DNA of 64,000 nucleotides from Butyrivibrio proteoclasticus B316. Lineage in GTDB: Bacteria > Bacillota > Clostridia > Lachnospirales > Lachnospiraceae. The translations under genes and the position numbers were made by a program. Below are positions 7,660-17,216 of this stretch, piece by piece; the first letter of the stretch is position 1, and the number at the start of each line of letters is the position of its first letter. The notes below the pieces were generated by a model. That model searched no databases, had not been told where the DNA came from, and worked only from the letters and a program-made list of their open reading frames with translations. The stretch is taken from positions 3,341,897 to 3,405,896 of the forward strand of contig NC_014387.1 of the NCBI RefSeq assembly GCF_000145035.1, given 5' to 3'.

Positions 7660-9279
7660 TTACTTATAGTTATCAGGAAGATCATTCTCAAGGAGAATAA
7701 CTTTTTCTCTTCCTGCATCAATCTCATACATAAGGGCTGTAGCCTCGTTAAGAGTGTTCTTGATAAATATTCTCTCCGGATCAAATCCGCCCTCGATAGC
7801 GCCTGCCTTAATAGATGCGCTGTTCTTCTCTCCGACAAGGATTATGTAATCACAGACAGCTGCTGCCTGCTTACCAAATTCCTTGTTATACTCATCCTCT
7901 TTTTCTCCAAGCTCAACCATTCCGGGTGTTACCAGAATCTTGACCTGATCCTCAAAAAGATCAAGAGTCTCAAGCGCAACCTTGGCTCCGTTTGGATTGG
8001 AGTTGTATGCATCATCAAGAATTGAAACCGGTCCGTGTTTGATCAGTTCAAGTCTGTGAGGAACACTTGCAAGCCTTCTTACTGCAATTCTGAGCTTGGT
8101 CATTGGAATTCCCAGACTGTTAGCAGCCGCAATTGCTCCAACAATATTCTCAACGTTATGTCTTCCAACAAGCTTGGTTGCAAACTCGCATGTCTCTCCA
8201 TTCGGTGCCGTCACGGTAAAAGAGGTACCGCTTCCCGAAACCTTGATATCAGTAGCTCTGTAATCACAACCTTCTGAAAGACCATATGTTATAGCATCTT
8301 CATACTTCATGTTGGCGCGGATGATCTCATTGTCACCATTTACGAACTTAAGGTGTGCGTCCTTCTTGCCGTCAGCCTTCATCTTCTCATCAACCGCATC
8401 AAGTAGTTCATACTTGGTGCTGATAATGTTATCAAGACTGTGGAAGGTCTCAAGATGCTGATGTCCGATAGAAGTCAGGATTCCATCATCAGGATGAACT
8501 ATATCAGTAATCTCCTTGATATCATGGAGATGTCTCGCACCCATTTCACACACAAAAATCTCGTGTGTTGGCATAAGATGCTCTCTGATGGTCCTGACAA
8601 TTCCCATAGGAGTATTGTAGCTCTCGGGAGTCATGAGAACTCTGTAGCCCTCAGATAAAAGAGTTGTCAGGTAATACTTAACACTTGTTTTACCAAAGCT
8701 TCCTGTAATTCCAATTATACGAAGCCCAGGATGCTCTCTTAAAATTCTCTTGGCATCATCAATAAAGTAGCGGTTGATCCTATTCTCGATCGGCTTGTTT
8801 ATAAGATTTGCAAGAGCAGTAAGAAAGGGGAAAAGTCCGATATAAACAGCCCATACTATCAGCACTGCTACAATTCCTGCAGAACTTGAATTATATAAAA
8901 CAAAAGAAACAACAAGTAAAATAATGATCAGAACAGCATCTGTTATAAATAATCTCTTTACCCTGTCTGTCACCACAAACTTTTTCTTGGCAGGCTTGGG
9001 GATATAGAGAAAAACAGTCATCACAATAAACACTATTGCCAGAATATCAAATAAAAGATAAAGTCCAAACTTCTCCTGTGCCATGAATAGAGGCGCAAGA
9101 ACAAGTGAGCAGGCAGCTCCTACATGAAGTCCAAAGCTGCTGCGTATAGTTCCAAGGAATCTAAAGTATCCCTGAAACTGATAACTGGACAACTGAAGCA
9201 TATGAGTGTAATAACGAAGCCCCAGAATAGTTATAGCCACAATGCCTATAATCTTGATCAAAATTGCGAAAATATACAT
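7660..9279 (-). CDS. murF: Membrane-anchored MurF-type ligase (UDP-MurNAc-tripeptide--D-Ala-D-Ala ligase)
   Basis: Adds D-Ala-D-Ala to the muramyl tripeptide. Residues 1 to about 170 hold several hydrophobic helices (for example 1-22, 55-95, 113-160). The Mur-ligase core follows: P-loop GITGSFGKTSVKYY (about 195-208), CEMGARHLHDI, LTSIGHQHLETF, and C-terminal LDDAYNSNPNGAKVAL and GMVELGEKEDEYN. The N-terminal membrane part is not in classical MurF but is common in clostridial homologues. The adjacent ddl supports the substrate. It could be a related Mur ligase rather than strict MurF. GGAGAG ribosome site 7 bases from the ATG. Confidence 0.85.
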   Translation of the reverse strand: MYIFAILIKIIGIVAITILGLRYYTHMLQLSSYQFQGYFRFLGTIRSSFGLHVGAACSLVLAPLFMAQEKFGLYLLFDILAIVFIVMTVFLYIPKPAKKKFVVTDRVKRLFITDAVLIIILLVVSFVLYNSSSAGIVAVLIVWAVYIGLFPFLTALANLINKPIENRINRYFIDDAKRILREHPGLRIIGITGSFGKTSVKYYLTTLLSEGYRVLMTPESYNTPMGIVRTIREHLMPTHEIFVCEMGARHLHDIKEITDIVHPDDGILTSIGHQHLETFHSLDNIISTKYELLDAVDEKMKADGKKDAHLKFVNGDNEIIRANMKYEDAITYGLSEGCDYRATDIKVSGSGTSFTVTAPNGETCEFATKLVGRHNVENIVGAIAAANSLGIPMTKLRIAVRRLASVPHRLELIKHGPVSILDDAYNSNPNGAKVALETLDLFEDQVKILVTPGMVELGEKEDEYNKEFGKQAAAVCDYIILVGEKNSASIKAGAIEGGFDPERIFIKNTLNEATALMYEIDAGREKVILLENDLPDNYK

Positions 9280-9367
9280 ATAAGCTCTCCATAATATATG
9301 TCTATGAGTCAGTAACTTCTATAGAAATCGTCAGCTCTATCTGCCACTTAACATAGAGCCTTATATC

Positions 9368-10156
9368 TTATATTCCAAGAAAACTACCAAGAATCTTGTT
9401 GTACAGATATGGATTGTCCAGGAAGGTGTAATGCCCTGCTCCCTGAATAACTGCAAGTCCGGCCTCAGGCATAAGCTCTTCCATCTTCTGTCCGTCTGAC
9501 AGAGGTGTCGCCGTATCCTGATCGCCCCAGATAAGGAGCGTTGGCTGAGTAACAGAAGGCATGTAAGGAGTGCAATCCTCGTTGACATTCATAACAAGAG
9601 ACTTGCGCATAACAGGTGAAGCTGCCGCATAATCCGCACTTCCAAATTTCTTCTGAAGATAATCAAGTGTTCCCGGAAACAGCTTAACAATTCCGGTCTT
9701 AGTGATAAGATTCTTATAAAACTTATATCTCTTGGTGCGCTTACTCATGGCACCGGTCCTGACAGGTATAACTCCGGCCGAATCAGTCAGGATTATCTTA
9801 GGAATGGTAAATCCTGCCTCAATCCTTCCATCATGTATTCCGGCGGCGAGCTTAATTATTATCCTTCCGCCCATGGAATGTCCCAGGAGAATAACCTCTT
9901 TTTCCTCAGGATAGAGCTTGCCGATAAAGGCCAGTACAAAGTCCACATAATCGTCAACGCCCATTGGCTCTGCCGGCTCATCACTCTTACCAAATCCCGG
10001 CATATCCATTGCCACCACATGATATTTACTCTTGGCAAAAGAAATAACTCCTGCAAAGAGATCTATGTTTGAGCCCCATCCGTGGAGCATTACCAGAAGA
10101 GGTCCGGCCCCTTCATCTATATAATTTATATTAAGTCCATTTATATTTGTATTCAT
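9368..10156 (-). CDS. Alpha/beta hydrolase
   Basis: A 262-residue cytoplasmic alpha/beta-fold hydrolase. It shows the oxyanion HGWGSN motif (residues about 25-30), the nucleophile elbow LGHSMGGRI with Ser near 98, an acid in LIWGDQDTATP, and the catalytic His in GAGHYTFLDNP near the C-terminus. The substrate cannot be read from sequence; relatives include esterases and C-C hydrolases. AGGTGAG ribosome site. It stands between murF and the GH9-like gene with gaps of 75-90 bases on each side. Confidence 0.85.
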   Translation of the reverse strand: MNTNINGLNINYIDEGAGPLLVMLHGWGSNIDLFAGVISFAKSKYHVVAMDMPGFGKSDEPAEPMGVDDYVDFVLAFIGKLYPEEKEVILLGHSMGGRIIIKLAAGIHDGRIEAGFTIPKIILTDSAGVIPVRTGAMSKRTKRYKFYKNLITKTGIVKLFPGTLDYLQKKFGSADYAAASPVMRKSLVMNVNEDCTPYMPSVTQPTLLIWGDQDTATPLSDGQKMEELMPEAGLAVIQGAGHYTFLDNPYLYNKILGSFLGI

Positions 10157-10231
10157 GACTCACCTATATTATCACTAGCTCTATCTAGTTGCAAATTCCA
10201 TATTATGACAACCATAAGGGAAAAAATGCCT

Positions 10232-11836
10232 TTAGTTTTCAAGAACACTGAGCATAAAGATAAGAAGAGCATCCTTCTGAGGATCATTCATTACGCCTTT
10301 GTACTCTTCTATATCCTCGTGATTTCTTTCAGTACTATTTGTAACAAAATTCACACATGAGGGATTCATTCCCATCATATAGTGAGCATGGTTCTCAATT
10401 ATAGTTGTGTACTCATGGTTGTAGATGATGTGATTGGTAATTGTAAGGCATCTGGCCTCATCCAAAAGAGTCGTAAAATCCTCACCCTCTGCAGCATCTG
10501 CTACCAGATACCTACTCTCTGTTGCTTTGGCCGCAATAGCCTCAGATCTCTTCATAAGCGCCTTAATAAGTTTCTCACACTGCTCCTTATCAACCTCCTG
10601 ATTGGTAGAAAGGTAAGATACGGCACCGATAAATACATTCTCATCTGTTTCAAATAAAGTCATCAGGTCATCTCTGGCAAAAAAGCTATCAAGTACATGC
10701 TGGTATTTATCGCTTCCTGTTGCCCTGTAGAGCTGTGCTGCCGCCCTAAAAGCTGCCGTACTTTCATACACGCTCTGATTGATTGAGAAACATTCCCAGG
10801 CTCTGTCTGAAGCCTTAAGCGCCGCCGTAGCATATTCCTGATCAAACTGCTGATAAACATAACTAAATCTGGCCATAGTTGCAGCAAAACTTATTGTCGC
10901 ATCCATTGACACAGGTGTCACTTCAACTGGAGCAGAAAAGATATCCCCTCCAGCGTTACTCACTGTAACAGCTGCGCCATAGACACCTCCCGTCTTGGTA
11001 TCCTGCATCTTGAGGAGCCAGTCCGATTCATATTTGAGTTCATCTATTATATCCGGTATTCCATTTCCGCTTTCGGGTATTCCCGTTTCATCCGTAAAAG
11101 CGTCCGGGTTCATCTCGTAAGCAAGAAGTAAGTTATCCACAATCCTTGTTCCAATATAAACATCTCTGTCTGCCAGCTCATCCATGTGCCAGCCGCCAGT
11201 AACGTCTATGGTAGTTTCTGTATTCTCCTGAAGTCTTGCCTCAGTTGTATGACAGGCGCTGTGACCGTTATCTCCTGAGTCCACCTGAGAAATAGCGATT
11301 CCACATCTGTTGGTATAGTATTTACGGCACGCTTCATCAAAAACTGCCCTATATACATCTTTGCCTATAGAAAAAGACAAAGACTCACCTATATAGTCTG
11401 CGTAAATATAGTAATTGCCCGGTTCTCTTAAATCATTGAACCTGCCGATCCCATAATATTTCCCACTCGCTTCATCTAGGGTTGCTTTGACAACTTCGCC
11501 CTTGTAGACTGTTTCTCCGCTCTCCAGATTAATGATACTAAAATCAGACGGTATTCTCTTTCCCCTGAATATAGCTACTTTCTCAGAATCTACATTAAAG
11601 CCGGTCTGATCTACAAGGATATTCGGTACCTGTTGCGGGATTTCTATTATATTTGTTTCAATAGAGGTCTGTGACTGCGTACCGGTTTCTTCCAAAACCT
11701 CTGTTTCCTGCACAACCTCCTCACTTCTTTCAGCAGAAGAAGCGCCGCAACCTGCGACGCTTCCCATGATCAGCACCATAAGTGCTGCAACTACTCTATT
11801 TTTCCCTCTCATATCATAAAACATGTCATTGTCCAC
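10232..11836 (-). CDS. GH9-like (cellulase family) lipoprotein with altered catalytic motifs
   Basis: Secreted lipoprotein: hydrophobic leader with lipobox VAG-C (Cys30 from the GTG at 11836), then an acidic Glu/Thr linker (31-65), an immunoglobulin-like CelD N-domain (about 70-160: LVDQTGF...KVAIF...GETVYKG), and an (alpha/alpha)6 GH9-type region (160-534) with NRCGI, DVTGGWH, GIPDIIDELKYESDWLLKMQD and a late NHAHYMMGMNP. Canonical GH9 enzymes have GGW(H/Y)DAGD, whose Asp is the catalytic base, and a C-terminal HHR plus catalytic Glu. Here GGWH is followed by MDELAD, and the tail lacks HHR and ends early. It may be a binding or regulatory homologue or have a shifted activity. The start is uncertain: the ATG four codons in has a comparable upstream GAAGTGG. 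Confidence 0.75.
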   Translation of the reverse strand: MDNDMFYDMRGKNRVVAALMVLIMGSVAGCGASSAERSEEVVQETEVLEETGTQSQTSIETNIIEIPQQVPNILVDQTGFNVDSEKVAIFRGKRIPSDFSIINLESGETVYKGEVVKATLDEASGKYYGIGRFNDLREPGNYYIYADYIGESLSFSIGKDVYRAVFDEACRKYYTNRCGIAISQVDSGDNGHSACHTTEARLQENTETTIDVTGGWHMDELADRDVYIGTRIVDNLLLAYEMNPDAFTDETGIPESGNGIPDIIDELKYESDWLLKMQDTKTGGVYGAAVTVSNAGGDIFSAPVEVTPVSMDATISFAATMARFSYVYQQFDQEYATAALKASDRAWECFSINQSVYESTAAFRAAAQLYRATGSDKYQHVLDSFFARDDLMTLFETDENVFIGAVSYLSTNQEVDKEQCEKLIKALMKRSEAIAAKATESRYLVADAAEGEDFTTLLDEARCLTITNHIIYNHEYTTIIENHAHYMMGMNPSCVNFVTNSTERNHEDIEEYKGVMNDPQKDALLIFMLSVLEN

Positions 11837-11859
11837 TTCACTTTTATACGCTACATAGT

Positions 11860-14148
11860 TTATTTTACGCGGTTAAAGTTAATTAGACAACCATCCAGTA
11901 TTATTTGTCTCTCATCGTCTGTCAGGCTTCCAAGCTTTAAATTAAACTCCTTTAGTGCTCCGCCTGTAACCACATAAGCCTTGATATTCTCAGTTTTTTC
12001 TTTTACCGCTGTAGCGATGCCCGGAATGAAGATATAATCAAGGTTTTTAAAAGGAAGCTCCTCACCATCAATGATAAATGGCAGCATTCCCCAGTTGATG
12101 AGGTTTGAACGATATCTCTTGGTAGCATATTCATTGGCAATGTTAGCCCAACCTCCAAGAACCTTCTGACATGAAGCAGCCTGCTCTCTTGCAGAGCCAT
12201 CACCAGGCTTAACTGCAAAGATTGTTGAGCCAATACCTGTATTATGGCTTGTAACCTCAGGATAATCCTTTAAGACAGTCTTAATCGCGTCTGCAAGCTC
12301 AGGATCCATCTCGTTAAACGGAACATCATCCCTTCTCTTGATCTCCTGTGCATATACCGCCTTGGCTCTTCCAACATACTCAGGATCTTTTCTTGAAAGA
12401 GTAAATTCAGCAAGTCCAAGAGGGTTTGATCTGTAGGATGAAGTCTCTCCGGAAGGAATAAGCTCATCAGTAGTTGTAACAGGATCGTGGATCTCTGAAA
12501 CTACCCTGAGCAGGAGGTTATCTGTAAGTGCAACCATCTTAGGCCAATCCTTGATGTTTGGTCCAAGCTGAAGCTCAACAGATGGATCTGCCTTGCCATG
12601 TGAATCAAATACACGATTCTTATAAATCTCGCTATCAAAGTGATACTTATATTTATTAAGTTCTCCGTCGAATTCAGTAGCAGGTGTGAGCACGCCCTGA
12701 TTAGCAGCTGTCGCTGCAATAGATCTGGCATCCATAAGTGCCACGGAAGCAACCTGTCCGTTCTGAACCTTGGAACCTTCTCTATTAGGGAAGTTTCTGG
12801 TTGAATGTCTGATACTGAAAGCATTGTTGGCAGGAGTATCTCCGGCACCAAAACATGGTCCGCAGAATGCTGTCTTGAGGATTGCACCTGTCTCAAGAAT
12901 AGTTGCGGCTGTACCGTTCTTGACAACCTCCATGAAAATAGGTGTAGAAGCTGGATATACACTAAGTGTAAATCTGTCATTACCGATGAAATGTCCCTTT
13001 AGAATGTCTGCAGCAGCGCAGATATTCTCAAATCCACCACCTGCACAGCCTGCAATGATTCCCTGATCAACATAGAACTTACCATCTCTAAGCTTGTTCT
13101 GAAGTGAGAACTCAACTTTATCTCCAAAGCTTACCTTAGCTCGCTTCTCAACATCTGCCAGGATATCTGCCGCATTTCTATTTACCTCAGCAATCTCATA
13201 TACATTGCTAGGATGGAAAGGCATAGCGATCATTGGGTTAAGCGTATCAAGATCAACCTTAACAAGGCCGTCATAGTAGGCTACATCTCCTGGCTTAAGC
13301 TCCTTGTAATCGCCGACTCTTCCGTGGATATCATAGAATTCTCTGATCGTATCATCTGTCTGCCATATAGATGAAAGACAAGTAGTCTCTGTTGTCATTA
13401 CATCAACGCCAATCCTGAAATCCGCACTCAGATTCTTGACGCCTGGTCCTACAAACTCCATTACCTTATTCTTGACATAGCCGCTTCCGAATACCTTGCC
13501 GATAATAGCAAGAGCAACGTCCTGAGGACCAACTCCCTTCTTGGGCGTTCCCTCAAGATATATGGCTACTACACCTGGCATATCTACATCATATGTCTGT
13601 CCCAGAAGCTGTTTAACAAGCTCAGGGCCGCCCTCTCCAATAGCCATTGTTCCAAGAGCGCCATATCTTGTATGAGAGTCAGATCCAAGAATCATTCCGC
13701 CTGATGTGGCAAGCATTTCTCTTGCAAACTGGTGGATAACTGCCTGATGAGGTGGAACATAGATTCCGCCATACTTCTGAGCAGCAGTAAGACCAAACAT
13801 GTGATCATCTTCGTTGATAGTTCCACCGACAGCACAAAGTGAGTTGTGACAGTTGGTAAGAACATATGGAATAGGGAATTTCTCAAGACCTGAAGCTCTT
13901 GCAGTCTGGATAATTCCTACATAAGTAATATCGTGTGAAGTAAGCTTATCAAACTTAACACAGAGCTTATCCATGTTGCCGGAAGTATTGTGAGCCTTAA
14001 GTATCCCGTAAGCAATCGTATTTTCTTTTGCCTCTTCCCTGGAAGTATTAACCCCATGGCTTCCAAGAACAGCAGAGGCTTCTGCATCATCAGGAACAAT
14101 TGTTGTTCCATTTAAGAGATAACATCCCTTATCGAGCGTTGTTACCAT
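11860..14148 (-). CDS. Aconitase-superfamily hydratase (YbhJ-like)
   Basis: A predicted [4Fe-4S] hydro-lyase of 762 residues with the full aconitase architecture. It has the N-terminal domain with [12 protein letters not shown] and the cluster-binding [13 protein letters not shown] (third and fourth Cys) near residue 425, plus [16 protein letters not shown]. The C-terminal swivel domain carries [11 protein letters not shown], the counterpart of the GDSSSREHAA active-site loop. The family is related to E. coli YbhJ; the substrate is not established. The ATG at 14148 is preceded by AGGAGGATTTACT, so it is preferred over an upstream in-frame codon. Isolated gene with no citrate or leucine genes nearby, so a role in central metabolism is only a guess. 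Confidence 0.85.
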   Translation of the reverse strand: MVTTLDKGCYLLNGTTIVPDDAEASAVLGSHGVNTSREEAKENTIAYGILKAHNTSGNMDKLCVKFDKLTSHDITYVGIIQTARASGLEKFPIPYVLTNCHNSLCAVGGTINEDDHMFGLTAAQKYGGIYVPPHQAVIHQFAREMLATSGGMILGSDSHTRYGALGTMAIGEGGPELVKQLLGQTYDVDMPGVVAIYLEGTPKKGVGPQDVALAIIGKVFGSGYVKNKVMEFVGPGVKNLSADFRIGVDVMTTETTCLSSIWQTDDTIREFYDIHGRVGDYKELKPGDVAYYDGLVKVDLDTLNPMIAMPFHPSNVYEIAEVNRNAADILADVEKRAKVSFGDKVEFSLQNKLRDGKFYVDQGIIAGCAGGGFENICAAADILKGHFIGNDRFTLSVYPASTPIFMEVVKNGTAATILETGAILKTAFCGPCFGAGDTPANNAFSIRHSTRNFPNREGSKVQNGQVASVALMDARSIAATAANQGVLTPATEFDGELNKYKYHFDSEIYKNRVFDSHGKADPSVELQLGPNIKDWPKMVALTDNLLLRVVSEIHDPVTTTDELIPSGETSSYRSNPLGLAEFTLSRKDPEYVGRAKAVYAQEIKRRDDVPFNEMDPELADAIKTVLKDYPEVTSHNTGIGSTIFAVKPGDGSAREQAASCQKVLGGWANIANEYATKRYRSNLINWGMLPFIIDGEELPFKNLDYIFIPGIATAVKEKTENIKAYVVTGGALKEFNLKLGSLTDDERQIILDGCLINFNRVK

Positions 14149-14241
14149 AGTAAATCCTCCTACCATTTAAGCCGCTATACATGTATACAATAATATTGGC
14201 GATATTATACAATAATTTCGTAATGATTTGTAGTGACAATT

Positions 14242-15804
14242 TTAATGTGTGTCTTTGATTTTTTGTAACTGTCTTGTTATATCCTCAATACCTGCTGCCT
14301 TAAGAGCATCTCTAAAAAGAGTAACTTCTGCTTCCGGAGGAATACTGTATCTGGCATAGGTTATTTCAGGAATATACTTATCACAAACCTCTATTACCGC
14401 CTGCAATTTGTTCTGATCAAGACCATAGGCAAAATCATAGCCATCCCACGGGTAATCTACCGCTACATGTTTATAACTATCCAATAATTTATAGTAATCA
14501 TTCCAGTTTACCTCTGTATCCAGAAGTTCATAATCATCTCGCCTTCCCCACCAGAAGTTAGTTGTAATGTCGTCTCTGTCAGCATTATAGCCTCGGGGCT
14601 TTTCCATCTTTTTCCCATCAGGACTGACATATTGAATTCCTTCAACACCATAGCGCATAAGTCTGTAGCAGGTTCTGTCATTTCGGAGTACATCATATAC
14701 CATAAGCGCCTTTTCCGGATTTTTACTATAAGCAGATACGGCCATTGCGCCATGTAAAATACTGGTTTTCATAAGATTAGCGTTTTCTTCTCCAAACCAG
14801 TAGAACCCGGCCGAAGCCGAAGGATTTTTAACTCTGAGCAAAGGCTCTATAACGTTATAATACTGTGCTGTATGATGTTGGACGACTGCAGAATACCCCT
14901 GATAAAACTCATCAGTTTCATCTCCGGCGCCTTTTTGGCCAGCTCTCCAGACACCTATCATGTCCCATTCCTTCATGAGTTTGGCAAATTTGATAAACTC
15001 ATCTCCCTCATAATACGGAGAAACTATTTTCCCGTCGCCATCAGAATACGCCCCCCATAGTCCATAAGTTGTAACTTCATATATAGGATTGTATTTTTTC
15101 TGAGACATAAGGTATCCAAGACCAATGATAGTATTTGTCCCATCGCTGTCCCAGGCTATCATTTCAGGTTTTTTTCTCACTATATATCTAAAATACCCGG
15201 TAATGTCATCCCAGCTTTGGAGCTTATCATAGCCGGCTTCTCTGGCCACATCTGCTCTGTAAATGAACCCGTGGTTGGTCCACTGCGTATATTCGTTTTC
15301 AGGGATAAAATAGATTTTCCCATCATAGGAGCATTTGTCCCACTCAGCGCTTGTCACCCGGCTGTAGGTTTCAGGGCAAAAAAACTGTAGCATTTCCCTA
15401 CTCATCGGAAGTAAATTACCCTGCCTGGCATTGGGCCATGCGTCAAGCCAATCAGAACCTGTTCCTATCAGGTCAATATTAGAATTCTTAGATGATATTA
15501 TTTCATTATATCTATGGAGATAATCGTCCCATCCAACATAGAAGATATCCAGTTTGGCATTTACTCTTTTCAGCAGAATCTTGTTGATTTCTGCCACTGC
15601 CTCTTCTGTCATTCCATTAGTTGGCTTATCTCCGATTGTTAAAAGAGTCACTGTAGTAGGTTCTTCGTTAAAGTCGATATTCCACACCTTGTACGCGTCA
15701 TCATTTGTCTTGCGGTTATCTTTACTATGGCCAAAGCTTCCACATGCAGCAGTTCCAATAATCAGGAACATGATCAACAAGCTGGATATTATCCTCTTTT
15801 TCAT
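14242..15804 (-). CDS. Extracellular solute (sugar)-binding lipoprotein
   Basis: Signal peptide MKKRIISSLLIMFLIIGTA-AC with lipid-attachment Cys21. The mature protein is a periplasmic-binding-protein type 2 fold of the oligosaccharide-binding kind: early VTLLTIGDKPTNG, IDLIGTGSDWLDAWPNA, KIYFIPENEYTQWTNHGFIYRADVA, and a tryptophan-rich C-terminal half. It resembles the lipoproteins of DUF3502-like sugar ABC systems in Lachnospiraceae. No permease genes are adjacent, so it is an orphan that may feed permeases elsewhere and share the ATPase at 18448-19557. 520 residues; AAAGGAA ribosome site. Confidence 0.85.
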   Translation of the reverse strand: MKKRIISSLLIMFLIIGTAACGSFGHSKDNRKTNDDAYKVWNIDFNEEPTTVTLLTIGDKPTNGMTEEAVAEINKILLKRVNAKLDIFYVGWDDYLHRYNEIISSKNSNIDLIGTGSDWLDAWPNARQGNLLPMSREMLQFFCPETYSRVTSAEWDKCSYDGKIYFIPENEYTQWTNHGFIYRADVAREAGYDKLQSWDDITGYFRYIVRKKPEMIAWDSDGTNTIIGLGYLMSQKKYNPIYEVTTYGLWGAYSDGDGKIVSPYYEGDEFIKFAKLMKEWDMIGVWRAGQKGAGDETDEFYQGYSAVVQHHTAQYYNVIEPLLRVKNPSASAGFYWFGEENANLMKTSILHGAMAVSAYSKNPEKALMVYDVLRNDRTCYRLMRYGVEGIQYVSPDGKKMEKPRGYNADRDDITTNFWWGRRDDYELLDTEVNWNDYYKLLDSYKHVAVDYPWDGYDFAYGLDQNKLQAVIEVCDKYIPEITYARYSIPPEAEVTLFRDALKAAGIEDITRQLQKIKDTH

Positions 15805-15834
15805 TAACGGATTCCTTTCGTAACCGGTAAGGCG

Positions 15835-16407
15835 TCAGTTCTCGTCTAGTCCCTGACTGGATTTCAGCTCTTTCTCAGCCTTGTTTCTGGCTCTCAGTTC
15901 CACAAAAAATTCCTTTAACATTTTGGCGCATTCATCCTTTAACACGCCTCTTTTAACCTGTACTTGGTGATTAAATCCCGGATTGTTCAGTATATCCAGA
16001 ACAGATCCTGCACACCCCGCCTTGGGATTCTCAGCAGCCATGATGACTTCAGGTATTCTGGCCTGTACTATAGCTCCGGCGCACATCTGGCAAGGTTCTA
16101 AGGTTACATAAAGCTTACAGCCCTCAAGTCTCCAGTCACCAATTACCTTCCCCGCTCTCTTGATCGCAGTTATCTCAGCATGAGCCAGGGTTGTCTTGTC
16201 GGTGTTGCGCCTGTTATAGCCTCTTCCAATTATTTTGCCTTCATAAACTATTACACACCCGATTGGCACCTCTCCCAGAACATATGCCTTTCTCGCCTGT
16301 GTAATGGCGGCTTTCATAAATTTAATATCTTGTATTTCCTCCTGAGTAAGACCTTTTGTACTGATCCTGCCCAGAGCCTTAGGTTTCATCTGCATATTTA
16401 AATTCAT
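15835..16407 (-). CDS. tadA: tRNA-specific adenosine deaminase (TadA)
   Basis: Zinc deaminase making inosine at the wobble position of tRNA-Arg(ACG). It shows the catalytic HAEITAI motif (His/Glu) and the zinc PCQMCAGAIVQARI motif, with the family's GAAGSV-like GCAGSVLDIL after it. Its 190 residues exceed the usual 150-165: there is an N-terminal extension of about 25 residues and a basic C-terminal tail. No strong Shine-Dalgarno is visible, so the true start could be the Met four to six codons in. Confidence 0.93.
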   Translation of the reverse strand: MNLNMQMKPKALGRISTKGLTQEEIQDIKFMKAAITQARKAYVLGEVPIGCVIVYEGKIIGRGYNRRNTDKTTLAHAEITAIKRAGKVIGDWRLEGCKLYVTLEPCQMCAGAIVQARIPEVIMAAENPKAGCAGSVLDILNNPGFNHQVQVKRGVLKDECAKMLKEFFVELRARNKAEKELKSSQGLDEN

Positions 16408-16491
16408 ACCATTTTAGTAGTAATTCGTTTCATTTTTTGCTATTATATATCATTATTATAGACATTTTTAATTATTATCGAAAGGTAAAAT

Positions 16492-16899
16492 ATGAGGATT
16501 TCCACAAAAGGCCGATATGGTCTGAGAGTTATGACAGATTTGGCAGCCCATTATAATGGTGAATACATCTCCCTTAAGGATATTGCTGTCAGACTTGGTA
16601 TTACAGTCAAATATCTCGAGCAGATAGTTACTGCTCTTAATAAGGCAGGTTACCTTGAGAGCATGCGCGGAACAAACGGCGGACACCGCCTTGCCAAGGA
16701 TCCTTCTGAATATGTTGTAGGTGATATATTAAGAGTTATGGAAGGCAACTTCTCGCCTGTAGAATGTGCTGCAGAAGGGATGTCTGAATGTCCCTTATCT
16801 GATTCCTGTGCCAGTCTTAATTTCTGGAAGGGGCTGGATGATGTAGTCAACCAGTACATAGACAGCTATACTCTGGATCAACTCGTTAAACAAAAATAA
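16492..16899 (+). CDS. Rrf2/IscR-family transcriptional regulator
   Basis: A 135-residue winged-helix DNA-binding protein. It begins MRISTKGRYGLRVMTDLA, typical of Rrf2 members, and has the recognition region LKDIAVRLGITVKYLEQIV. Three cysteines in CAAEGMSECPLSDSC (about 93-107) match the 2Fe-2S ligand spacing of IscR-like regulators, so redox or Fe-S sensing is likely. No cysteine desulfurase genes follow; the SRP RNA lies next on the same strand. AAAGG ribosome site. Confidence 0.9.
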   Translation: MRISTKGRYGLRVMTDLAAHYNGEYISLKDIAVRLGITVKYLEQIVTALNKAGYLESMRGTNGGHRLAKDPSEYVVGDILRVMEGNFSPVECAAEGMSECPLSDSCASLNFWKGLDDVVNQYIDSYTLDQLVKQK

Positions 16900-16950
16900 T
16901 AATCATAATTTACTTGAAATAATTATCAAAACCAAGTATATTTATAGAGC

Positions 16951-17124
16951 GGCTCTGTAAAGGGTGTATGTAGCAGTCCTTTTGTGTAGGTTCGGGTCTT
17001 ATGCAATGGAAATCTGCGAACCGTGTCAGGTCGGGAACGAAGCAGCACTAAGTGGAACCTTCCATGTGTTGTAAGGTTGCCTGTCTCTACCGGAAGTCAA
17101 CGTACATGCATCCTTTACAGAGCC
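16951..17124 (+). ncRNA. ffs: Signal recognition particle RNA
   Basis: The universally conserved SRP helix-8 core is at 17023-17048 (GTGTCAGGTC..., then GGAA tetraloop region, then GAAGCAGCAC), followed by TAAG and the closing GGAACCTTCCAT arm that pairs with ATGGAA at 17007-17012. The ends pair perfectly over 13 bp: GGCTCTGTAAAGG (16951-16963) with CCTTTACAGAGCC (17112-17124), extended by a G-U-rich helix, making a helix-5-like rod. About 174 nt is between the small (about 100 nt) and Bacillus-type (about 270 nt) bacterial forms. Exact ends are inferred from the pairing. Confidence 0.9.
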
Positions 17125-17216
17125 GTCTGTGTATACTAGGCGAGTGTTCCTGAGCTTAGTATATACATTCTCACTACACTTGATGAGACTCTTTCGAATC
17201 TAGTGTATCAGAAGTT

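Noticed and set aside
12003..12980. Minus-strand alternative frames inside the hydratase gene
   Set aside because: They are out-of-frame shadows of the aconitase-family gene, rich in Leu/Arg/Ser and lacking motifs.
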